A stretch of 32,576 bases of DNA from an uncultured Blautia sp. (GTDB taxonomy: Bacteria > Bacillota > Clostridia > Lachnospirales > Lachnospiraceae). The notes below the pieces were generated by a model. The model worked only from the letters and a program-made list of their open reading frames with translations. It made no database searches and was not told where the DNA came from. Both the position numbers and the translations under genes were made by a program. Shown one piece after another: positions 21,815 through 28,947 of the stretch (within the stretch, counting starts at the first letter, position 1; each line of letters starts with the position of its first letter). Location: NCBI GenBank assembly GCA_934378195.1, contig CAKRPO010000027.1:1-32576 (forward strand), in the 5' to 3' direction.

Positions 21815-23596
21815 TCAGCGGAAGCTCTTGATCCAGTTGACCAGAGAATCGTGCCAGATATTGTCAGAGACAGTCTTTTTCATCTGGTCGGTGACAGGAC
21901 CGTTATTTGCCATCTTTGCGAGGATGCCAGCCTGGAGCTCTTCGATGATCATGTCTTCAGGAGCTTTGTTCGGATCGAAATTGACAGGCTCTTTTTCAGC
22001 AGAAGCAGGAGTTTCAGCGGTGTCTTCTTTTGTGCTTGCAGCTTCCTGTACAGAGGCGGCAGGGGATGCTTTAGTTTCTGTAGCTTCTTCGTTGTTGACT
22101 TCTTTCTGAGGAACAGGAGTTTCTTCAACGATAGAATTCCTGTTTTCGGAAAATATTTCAGGGACAGATGTTTCTTCTGCCGGTACTTCAGCTACAGACT
22201 CTGGTTCAACAGTTTCCTCTCGCATTGAAAACTCAGCTTTAAATGGTTGGTATTCTTCAAGATTTCCGGCTGGAACCCAGATTTCTCCACTGTTTGCCCC
22301 CACACATACATTGATGTGTCCACCTTCGACAGCAACCCTCTGACCAGTCAGAGTGCCGACGTATTCAGCTGCATTTCCAGCAGGAAGATTCATCCATGCT
22401 TCATTGTCATCGTTGTTGACCGTTACGATTACACGCACACCATCCAGATCACGAGCAAATGCATACTGACGGTTGGTAAGATGCAATTCGGCATAGCTTC
22501 CATAACTTAATGCTGGTGTATGCTGCCTGATCTTACCGAGAGCTGCGATAAGTGCTGTACATGGATTTGAGGCAATGGCATCTTCATAATCCTTGATATT
22601 AAGAGCAGGTCTCAGACTGTCGTCAGAAGAATGTTCTTTGCGTCCTTCAATTCCGAACTCGGAACCATAGTAAATGCTTGGGACTCCCGGAAGAGTATAG
22701 AGCAGGATATGGACAGGTGTAAAGTGAGATTTATTAGACAGCTTTGTATAGATTCTTTCTACATCGTGGTTATCTACAAAGTTGTACAGATCCAGATCTC
22801 CCATATTCTGCAGATATTTTACCGTATGGGCAATCTCGAAATAGTTGTGATCGTTATGACCGCTATAGAGTGCTTTGTGCAGGGCATAGTTTGTGACACT
22901 GTGCAGTGTCTCTCCATTTACCCAGCGACTGTAATCCCCATGGATTACTTCACCCATCAGCCAGAAATCAGGTTTTACTTCTTCGGCAGTACGGCGAAGC
23001 GCACGCATGAAATCAAAATCCAGTACATCGGCAGCATCCAGACGGATTCCATCTACATCAAACTCAGAAACCCAGTAACGGATCACGTCACAAATATAAT
23101 TCTGAACTTCCGGATTTCGCTGATTCAGTTTGACAAGCAGATTGTATCCACCCCAGTTCTCGTAAGAAAATCCATCGTTATATTCATTATTTTCCCAGAA
23201 ATTCACATTGCAGTACCAGTTTAGATATCTGGAATGTTCACGGTTCTGCTGAATATCTTTAAAAGCAAAGAAATCACGTCCGGTGTGATTGAAGACACCG
23301 TCAAAGATTACCCTGATTCCTTTGTCATGACAGACTTTGACAAAAGCGGTCAGGTCTTCATTTGTTCCGAGACGAGAGTCCAGCTTCTTATAATCAGTTG
23401 TTTCATATCCGTGGCCGACACTTTCGAAGAGCGGTCCGATATACAAGGCAGTGCAGCCGATTTCCTGGATATGGTCAATCCATGGAAAAAGCGTGTTCAG
23501 GCGGTGTACCGGGGTGGTATATTCATTCTGCTTTGGCGCACCGGCAAGACCTAATGGATAAATGTGATAAAAAATTGCTTCATTATACCAACTCAT
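21815..23596 (-). CDS. GH13 alpha-amylase-family enzyme with charged C-terminal tail
   Basis: 593 residues without a signal peptide, so probably cytoplasmic. The four GH13 regions are present: DGVFNH (99-104), GIRLDAADV with nucleophile Asp187, GEV with acid/base Glu216, and FVDNHD with Asp278. It should act on alpha-glucans or maltodextrins; the subfamily is not clear. After the beta-sandwich region (to about 454) comes an unusual low-complexity linker (about 455-538) rich in Glu, Pro, Ala, Thr and Ser. It ends in a 55-residue, probably helical module (NFDPNKAPEDMI and on). The start at 23596 has only a weak ribosome site. No clear promoter is seen between it and the pckA terminator. Confidence 0.87.
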   Translation of the reverse strand: MSWYNEAIFYHIYPLGLAGAPKQNEYTTPVHRLNTLFPWIDHIQEIGCTALYIGPLFESVGHGYETTDYKKLDSRLGTNEDLTAFVKVCHDKGIRVIFDGVFNHTGRDFFAFKDIQQNREHSRYLNWYCNVNFWENNEYNDGFSYENWGGYNLLVKLNQRNPEVQNYICDVIRYWVSEFDVDGIRLDAADVLDFDFMRALRRTAEEVKPDFWLMGEVIHGDYSRWVNGETLHSVTNYALHKALYSGHNDHNYFEIAHTVKYLQNMGDLDLYNFVDNHDVERIYTKLSNKSHFTPVHILLYTLPGVPSIYYGSEFGIEGRKEHSSDDSLRPALNIKDYEDAIASNPCTALIAALGKIRQHTPALSYGSYAELHLTNRQYAFARDLDGVRVIVTVNNDDNEAWMNLPAGNAAEYVGTLTGQRVAVEGGHINVCVGANSGEIWVPAGNLEEYQPFKAEFSMREETVEPESVAEVPAEETSVPEIFSENRNSIVEETPVPQKEVNNEEATETKASPAASVQEAASTKEDTAETPASAEKEPVNFDPNKAPEDMIIEELQAGILAKMANNGPVTDQMKKTVSDNIWHDSLVNWIKSFR

Positions 23597-23643
23597 GTGT
23601 TATCATCTCGTTTCGTAGTAGTTTTAGGTATAGATAAAAGTAT

Positions 23644-23668
23644 GGGGCTGTCGTTAAACGGCAGCCCC
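23644..23668 (-). terminator. Probable terminator after pckA
   Basis: GGGGCTG and CAGCCCC close an 11-bp stem (one wobble) with a TAA loop. On the minus strand it is followed by ATACTTTTAT, a broken T-run, so leftward pckA transcripts may partly read into the amylase gene. Confidence 0.65.
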
Positions 23669-23693
23669 TTTGGTTTTGCTATCTGTTATGAAA

Positions 23694-25298
23694 TTATAAC
23701 TGAGGACCAGCAGCAACAAGTGCTTTACCAGCTTCGTTTCCTTCATATTTAGCAAAGTTCTTGATGAATCTTGCAGCAAGATCTTTTGCTTTTTCTTCCC
23801 ACTGAGCAGCGTCTGCATATGTGTCACGTGGGTCAAGGATTCCTGTGTCAACACCAGTCAGTTCTGTAGGAACTTCGAAGTTGAAGTAAGGAATTGTCTT
23901 TGTAGGAGCGTTCAGGATATCTCCGTTAAGGATTGCATCGATGATACCACGGGTATCTTTGATGGAGATACGTTTTCCAGTTCCGTTCCATCCTGTATTA
24001 ACGAGGTAAGCTTTTGCTCCGCTCTTTTCCATTTTCTTAACAAGCTCTTCTGCATATTTGGTTGGATGCAGTTCCAGGAATGCCTGGCCGAAGCAAGCAG
24101 AGAATGTAGGTGTAGGTTCTGTGATTCCACGCTCTGTACCAGCAAGTTTTGCTGTGAATCCGGACAGGAAGTAGTACTGTGTCTGAGCTTCTGTCAGGAT
24201 AGATACTGGCGGAAGTACGCCAAATGCATCTGCAGACAGGAAGATTACGTTCTTAGCTGCCGGTGCAGAAGAGATTGGGCGAACGATTTTTTCGATGTGG
24301 TCGATCGGGTAGGAAACACGAGTGTTTTCTGTTACGCTCTTGTCAGCGAAATCAATCTTTCCGTTAGCATCAACAGTTACGTTCTCAAGAAGAGCGTTAC
24401 GTTTGATTGCATTGTAGATATCTGGCTCAGATTCTTTGTCAAGGTTGATAACCTTAGCGTAGCATCCACCTTCGAAGTTGAATACACCGTTGTCATCCCA
24501 GCCGTGTTCGTCATCACCGATCAGGAGACGTTTCGGGTCTGTGGAAAGAGTTGTTTTACCTGTTCCGGAAAGTCCGAAGAAGATAGCTGTGTTTTCGCCA
24601 TTCATGTCTGTGTTTGCAGAGCAGTGCATAGCTGCGATGCCTTTCAGCGGAAGGAAGTAGTTCATCATGGAGAACATACCTTTCTTCATTTCTCCGCCGT
24701 ACCATGTGTTGATGATAACCTGCTCTTTGGATGTAATGTTGAACATTACAGCTGTCTCGGAATTAAGACCAAGTTCTTTATAGTTTTCAACTTTTGCTTT
24801 GGAAGCATTGTATACAACGAAATCCGGCTCAAATGTTTCAAGTTCTTCAGCTGTTGGCTGGATGAACATGTTTGTAACAAAATGTGCCTGCCATGCAACT
24901 TCAACGATGAAACGGATAGCCATACGAGTATCAGCGTTAGCACCGCAGAATGCGTCAACTACGAAAAGTCTCTTGTTGGAAAGTTCTTTTTTGGCAATTT
25001 CTTTACAAGCTTCCCAAGCTTCCTGTGTTGCAGGATGGTTGTCGTTCTTGTATTCATCAGAAGTCCACCAAACTGTATCTTTGGAGTTCTCATCCATAAC
25101 GATGAATTTATCTTTAGGAGAACGTCCTGTGTAGATACCTGTCATAACGTTAACAGCGCCAAGTTCTGTTTCCTGGCCTACTTCAAATCCTTCAAGACCT
25201 GCTTTGGTCTCTTCCTCGAATAATACTTCGTAAGAAGGATTGTACACAATTTCAGTTGTTCCTGTGATGCCATACTTAGTTAAATCGATTTTTGCCAT
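23694..25298 (-). CDS. pckA: Phosphoenolpyruvate carboxykinase (ATP)
   Basis: 534 residues, the usual size of the ATP-dependent enzyme. It interconverts oxaloacetate plus ATP and PEP, CO2 plus ADP. In anaerobes it often runs toward oxaloacetate to feed succinate/propionate or anaplerosis, otherwise gluconeogenesis. The P-loop GLSGTGKTT is at 242-250 and the metal/ATP motif IGDDEHGW at 260-267. Substrate residues occur in the early TGRSPKDKF and later [11 protein letters not shown] segments. The frame extends 11 codons upstream, but GAGAGG (minus strand, 25309-25314) is 10 bases before the ATG at 25298, giving [10 protein letters not shown]. It has its own promoter and a structured leader. Confidence 0.97.
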   Translation of the reverse strand: MAKIDLTKYGITGTTEIVYNPSYEVLFEEETKAGLEGFEVGQETELGAVNVMTGIYTGRSPKDKFIVMDENSKDTVWWTSDEYKNDNHPATQEAWEACKEIAKKELSNKRLFVVDAFCGANADTRMAIRFIVEVAWQAHFVTNMFIQPTAEELETFEPDFVVYNASKAKVENYKELGLNSETAVMFNITSKEQVIINTWYGGEMKKGMFSMMNYFLPLKGIAAMHCSANTDMNGENTAIFFGLSGTGKTTLSTDPKRLLIGDDEHGWDDNGVFNFEGGCYAKVINLDKESEPDIYNAIKRNALLENVTVDANGKIDFADKSVTENTRVSYPIDHIEKIVRPISSAPAAKNVIFLSADAFGVLPPVSILTEAQTQYYFLSGFTAKLAGTERGITEPTPTFSACFGQAFLELHPTKYAEELVKKMEKSGAKAYLVNTGWNGTGKRISIKDTRGIIDAILNGDILNAPTKTIPYFNFEVPTELTGVDTGILDPRDTYADAAQWEEKAKDLAARFIKNFAKYEGNEAGKALVAAGPQL

Positions 25299-25349
25299 CT
25301 TACATTTACCTCTCTTCTTTAATAGAGCCATCTACATGCTGGCTTCTTT

Positions 25350-25390
25350 AACCTCTAAGAAGTGGACGCTACCAACTTCTCATAGAGTTA
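25350..25390 (-). other. Stem-loop at the 5' end of the pckA mRNA
   Basis: On the minus strand, TAACTCTA pairs with TAGAGGTTA (one bulge), and AGAAGT with ACTTCT, around an 11-nt loop. It begins close to the predicted transcription start, so the transcript would carry a hairpin at its very 5' end, as in leaders that protect mRNA from decay. A protein or RNA binding role is equally possible. Confidence 0.6.
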
Positions 25391-25418
25391 ATTATACATA
25401 ATTCATCAATAAAAGCAA
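25391..25418 (-). promoter_or_regulatory. Promoter of pckA
   Basis: On the minus strand, TTGCTT (25413-25418), 16 bp, then a perfect TATAAT (25391-25396). It gives a leader of about 85 nt. Confidence 0.7.
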
Positions 25419-25512
25419 TAAAAAAACAATGAAATTTTTAAAAATGATAATAATTTAACATGATACCAGAGGAGAAAAGAAATTTTATCTACATAAGTTT
25501 ACTTATTTGTTG

Positions 25513-25558
25513 ATAAAATAAAAAAATCATCTACAGGATCAGAGTTTCCTGTAGATGA
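25513..25558 (-). terminator. Terminator overlapping the end of the MATE gene
   Basis: A perfect 12-bp stem (25527-25538 with 25547-25558) is followed on the minus strand by TTTTTTATTTTAT. The upstream arm is made of the last codons of the MATE gene, and its stop codon lies in the loop. Confidence 0.85.
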
Positions 25559-26888
25559 TGATAAAGTAAGTAATCTCCGCGATGGATGTGATGATCCAGG
25601 AGAAAAGATACAAAAGGAACAGCGCCGGGATGGCATGTACCCATGCGAATACTGTATAGATCCATACAATACGGAAGACACAGGATCCCATAATGATAAT
25701 GATCGTTGGGATGATGGTTTTGCCGAGCCCGCGTGATGCGGCAATTGTACAGTCCATAAAGGCTGAGACGCAATACGAAAAAGCCATGATCTTGATTCTC
25801 TGCATACCTGCATCAATAACTGCCGCGTCTGTTGCAAACAGAGACAGGAACTGATGTCCGAAAATAAAAAGGAGCAGTCCCAGGATCAATCCGATCATAA
25901 AGGAGTAAAACAGACTGATAAAGTAACTTCTGAGCACTCTTTTTTTGTTTCCGGCGCCATAATTTTGTCCCATGAAACTGGAACATGCAATGTAAAACGC
26001 ATACATGACATTGTAAATAATCGTGTCCGCATTGGTGGCAGCAGCACTTCCGGAAACCATATAAGTATCAAAGGAATTAACACCACTCTGTACAAACAGG
26101 TTTGCGATTGCAAAGATCGCATTCTGGATACCGGCAGGAATCCCAATCAGTAGTATGTCAGTACAGGCCTTTCTGTGAAATCTGATTTTTTTCAGAGATA
26201 CATGGCATTCATCCTTACGACGGAGCAAATGCGCCATGATAAGTCCGGCGGAAACATACTGTGCGATCGCAGTTGCAGTGGCAACACCTGCAGCCGCCAT
26301 ATGCAATACAATAACAAAAAAAAGGTTAAGAATGACATTCAGAACACCTGCTGCAGCCAGATAGTAGAGTGGTCGCTTTGTATCTCCCCGTGCACTTAAC
26401 ACACCATTACCAAAATTGTAGACTCCCATGGCAGGGAGACCAATCGCATAGATTTTAAGATAAAGAGAAGCCTGCCCGATCAGATCATCCTTGGTATGTA
26501 ATAAGCGCAGCATGCCACCGGAAAAGAAGAAACAGACTGCACCAACCAGCAAGCCCATCATTGCACAGAGGATCAAAGCAGAATGAACAGTTTCTTCTGT
26601 AGTCTGTTGGTTACCAGATCCCAGTGCATGAGCGGTTCGTACATTGACACCACTGCCCATACCGATCAGAAATCCGACAAACAATGTTACAAGTAAAGTG
26701 GTAGAACCAACTGCTCCAAGAGCTTTGTAATCTGCAAATCGACCGACAACCGCAACATCACTTAAATTAAAGACAACTTCCAGAAGCTGAGAACACATCA
26801 GCGGAATGCTGAATAAAAAGATATTTTTCCACAAAGAACCCGTTACCATTTCGATGGAACGGGCCTTTTTTTTCGTATTTTCACACAT
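25539..26888 (-). CDS. MATE family efflux transporter
   Basis: 449 residues with about 12 membrane segments in two similar halves, typical of MATE (MatE x2) sodium- or proton-driven exporters of drugs or metabolites. Recognisable parts are the first helix region (LWKNIFLFSIPLMCSQLLEVVFNLSDVAVVGRF and on) and the second-half repeat starting near IPAGIQNAIFAIANLFVQSGVNSFD. A TTG at 26894 could extend it by two codons, but GGGG (26897-26900) with 8-base spacing fits the ATG at 26888. It diverges from the rhamnosidase operon. Its substrate is unknown; export of plant-derived aglycones is a speculation from context. The stop codon lies inside its terminator hairpin. Confidence 0.92.
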   Translation of the reverse strand: MCENTKKKARSIEMVTGSLWKNIFLFSIPLMCSQLLEVVFNLSDVAVVGRFADYKALGAVGSTTLLVTLFVGFLIGMGSGVNVRTAHALGSGNQQTTEETVHSALILCAMMGLLVGAVCFFFSGGMLRLLHTKDDLIGQASLYLKIYAIGLPAMGVYNFGNGVLSARGDTKRPLYYLAAAGVLNVILNLFFVIVLHMAAAGVATATAIAQYVSAGLIMAHLLRRKDECHVSLKKIRFHRKACTDILLIGIPAGIQNAIFAIANLFVQSGVNSFDTYMVSGSAAATNADTIIYNVMYAFYIACSSFMGQNYGAGNKKRVLRSYFISLFYSFMIGLILGLLLFIFGHQFLSLFATDAAVIDAGMQRIKIMAFSYCVSAFMDCTIAASRGLGKTIIPTIIIIMGSCVFRIVWIYTVFAWVHAIPALFLLYLFSWIITSIAEITYFIIIYRKL

Positions 26889-26980
26889 ATACAATTCCCC
26901 AATAATTCAAAAAATTTCTCATCCTGTTATAAGATACGACAGTTGCTGTGGATTGTAAAGATGAAGATGAATGAAAGTTG

Positions 26981-27008
26981 TTGACGTATCTGTATTATTT
27001 CCTATAAA
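26981..27008 (+). promoter_or_regulatory. Promoter of the glycosidase operon
   Basis: TTGACG (26981-26986), 16 bp, then TATAAA (27003-27008), 54 bases before the start codon. The -35 overlaps one arm (26982-26991) of an inverted repeat whose other arm is at 26932-26941 (9 of 10 bases match). Confidence 0.7.
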
Positions 27009-27061
27009 ATATGATGGAAAAATAAATGATTATATATACTTATATAGGAAAGGGTTATTTA

Positions 27062-28630
27062 ATGGCAGCAGTAAGTATTGATTTAAATATGGTCCGTGTG
27101 ACCAATGATGATCTTGTAAAAAAAGCAGAAGCATGTACACCGGAACTCATCAAGACAGTTGTTCGACCAGTAGCTATCGTAGATATTGCAAAGAGTACGG
27201 ATATTTTTCCAGAAGTTCACAAAAAAGAGGACATCGAAAATCTTTCTACCTATCATATGGCAAAGGGTGACAGGATCTGTCTGGATTTCGGAGACCATCA
27301 GGTAGGATATGTTACCCTGAAACTGAATTCCGTAGGAAGTCCGCAGGATGCACCGGCATTTTTCAGATTGAAATTCGGTGAGATTGCAAAAGAAATGACG
27401 GAGGATTCCGCAGATTATGACGGATGGATCAGCCGTGGCTGGATCCAGGAAGAATTTATTCATATCGATGTTCTTCCGGCAGAACTGAAACTTCCAAGAA
27501 GATACGCATTCCGTTACATGGAGATTGAGGCAATCGATACTTCCTTGAAATGGCAGATGGTAGTGGAAGATGTATTCTGCACCAGTGTTTCTTCTGTTCG
27601 CATGGAAGATGTGAAACCGGTAGAGAGCGATGACGAAATGATCCGTAAACTGGACAGAGTGAGTCTTCGTACCCTGCACAATTGTATGCAGTCTGTATTT
27701 GAGGACGGACCAAAGAGAGACCGCCGTCTGTGGCTCGGAGACCTGAGACTTCAGGCACTTGCAAACTATGAAACATTCCACAACATGGCTCTGGTCAAAA
27801 GATGCCTCTACCTGTTTGCCGGACAGACAAAAGACAACGGTCAGGTAAGTGCCTGCCTGTTCACAGAGCCGAAATTTATTGTAGATGATACCTTCCTTCT
27901 GGATTACTCTATGTTCTTCGGAGCAACCCTTCTGGATTACTATGAAGCGTCCGGCGACAGAGAAACTCTGGAAGATTTGAGTAAATGTGCTTACCGTCAG
28001 ATGGAAATCGCCGGAGAGCAGTTTGATGAAAAACATCTAATGAAAAACGGCGAAGGATTCTGGGGCTTTATCGACTGGACAGAAGGCCTGAACAAACAGA
28101 CCGCTATGCAGGGCGTTTATATCTACTGTGCAAAAAAAGTCCAGAAGATCGCAGAAATCCTCGGAGATACAGCAACGGCAGAGGAACTTGCAAAAGAAGT
28201 AGAGGAAAAGACCGCAGCAGCAAAAGAATATCTTCTGGATGAAGAGACAGGTCTGTTTGTGAGCGGTGATGAAAAACAGATCAATTATGCCAGCCAGGTA
28301 TGGCTGATTCTTGCCGGTGCTGTAACTGCTGAAGAAGGCGCTGAAATTCTGGACAAAGTCGTTGCACTGAAACCAGAAAAAGGAATGGTTTCTCCATACA
28401 TGAATCATCATTTTGTGGAAGCACTTCTGATGTGCGGCAAAAAAGACCAGGCAATGGAATATATGAAATATTACTGGGGAGGCATGATCAATCACGGTGC
28501 GGATACTTTCTGGGAACTTTACAATCCGGAAAATCCGGCAGAGTCTCCGTATGGAAGCAGCATTGTAAACAGCTACTGTCATGCATGGAGCTGCACACCT
28601 ACATACCTTCTCAGAAAATATTTCAATTAA
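27062..28630 (+). CDS. Alpha-L-rhamnosidase-like glycoside hydrolase (GH78 type)
   Basis: 522 residues without a signal peptide, so it acts on imported sugars. The catalytic six-hairpin domain starts near residue 195 and has the GH78-type motif DGPKRDRRLWLGDL (from Asp215) and, late in the protein, GADTFWE (Glu485), the positions of the catalytic acid and base regions. The N-terminal 190 residues look like the beta-sandwich that precedes the barrel. It is shorter than most GH78 enzymes, which carry additional carbohydrate-binding modules. The frame opens at 27026, but AAAGGG (27049-27054) sets the ATG at 27062. It leads an operon with an HPr-like protein and a GH3 enzyme. Other six-hairpin families (glucuronyl hydrolases) are the alternative. 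Confidence 0.8.
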   Translation: MAAVSIDLNMVRVTNDDLVKKAEACTPELIKTVVRPVAIVDIAKSTDIFPEVHKKEDIENLSTYHMAKGDRICLDFGDHQVGYVTLKLNSVGSPQDAPAFFRLKFGEIAKEMTEDSADYDGWISRGWIQEEFIHIDVLPAELKLPRRYAFRYMEIEAIDTSLKWQMVVEDVFCTSVSSVRMEDVKPVESDDEMIRKLDRVSLRTLHNCMQSVFEDGPKRDRRLWLGDLRLQALANYETFHNMALVKRCLYLFAGQTKDNGQVSACLFTEPKFIVDDTFLLDYSMFFGATLLDYYEASGDRETLEDLSKCAYRQMEIAGEQFDEKHLMKNGEGFWGFIDWTEGLNKQTAMQGVYIYCAKKVQKIAEILGDTATAEELAKEVEEKTAAAKEYLLDEETGLFVSGDEKQINYASQVWLILAGAVTAEEGAEILDKVVALKPEKGMVSPYMNHHFVEALLMCGKKDQAMEYMKYYWGGMINHGADTFWELYNPENPAESPYGSSIVNSYCHAWSCTPTYLLRKYFN

Positions 28631-28659
28631 AGACAAAACAGTTTTACAGATAACAAGGC

Positions 28660-28684
28660 AGGATGGAGTGGGAACTCCGCCTGA
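28660..28684. other. Imperfect hairpin between the rhamnosidase and the HPr-like gene
   Basis: CAGGATGGAGT pairs imperfectly with ACTCCGCCTG around a short G-rich loop, without a T-run. It may be an mRNA processing or 3' protection site within the operon. Confidence 0.45.
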
Positions 28685-28711
28685 ATAAATAAATGAAAAA
28701 GGAGTCAGATT

Positions 28712-28945
28712 ATGGTAAAATTAACAGTAAAGATCGTATCCATGCAGGATGCGGATAAATTCAACAAACTTTGCAGTAAATTTGACTGTGATATGGATCT
28801 GCAGAGTGGTAAATACTATGTAGACGCAAAATCTATTATGGGAATCTTCAGTCTGGATTTAAGTAAGACGCTGGTCCTGAATGCAGATACAGATGATGAA
28901 CAGCTCATAAAAGAAACATTTGCAGACTTTATTGGAGAGGAATAA
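28712..28945 (+). CDS. HPr-like protein lacking the active-site histidine (Crh-like)
   Basis: 77 residues, slightly shorter than HPr (about 87). The central part VDAKSIMGIFSLDLSK aligns with the HPr/Crh regulatory region around Ser46 (KSIMGVMSLG in B. subtilis HPr), so Ser41 corresponds to the HPr-kinase target. The usual GIHARPA histidine loop is absent: the region reads SMQDADKFNKL and is about three residues shorter. It therefore cannot pass phosphate in the PTS but could still be serine-phosphorylated and act in regulation, as Crh does (inference). AAAGGAG (28698-28704) lies 7 bases before the ATG. Its stop is 2 bases before the GH3 start, so the two are translationally coupled. A plain structural homologue of unknown function is the alternative. 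Confidence 0.75.
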   Translation: MVKLTVKIVSMQDADKFNKLCSKFDCDMDLQSGKYYVDAKSIMGIFSLDLSKTLVLNADTDDEQLIKETFADFIGEE

Positions 28946-28947
28946 GC

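Noticed and set aside
24066..25223. A 385-codon open frame on the plus strand opposite pckA
   Set aside because: Its composition is dominated by Cys, Phe and Val, as expected from antisense reading of pckA, and it lacks motifs.
27083..28036. A 317-codon open frame opposite the rhamnosidase
   Set aside because: It is an antisense shadow of a supported gene with no recognisable domain.
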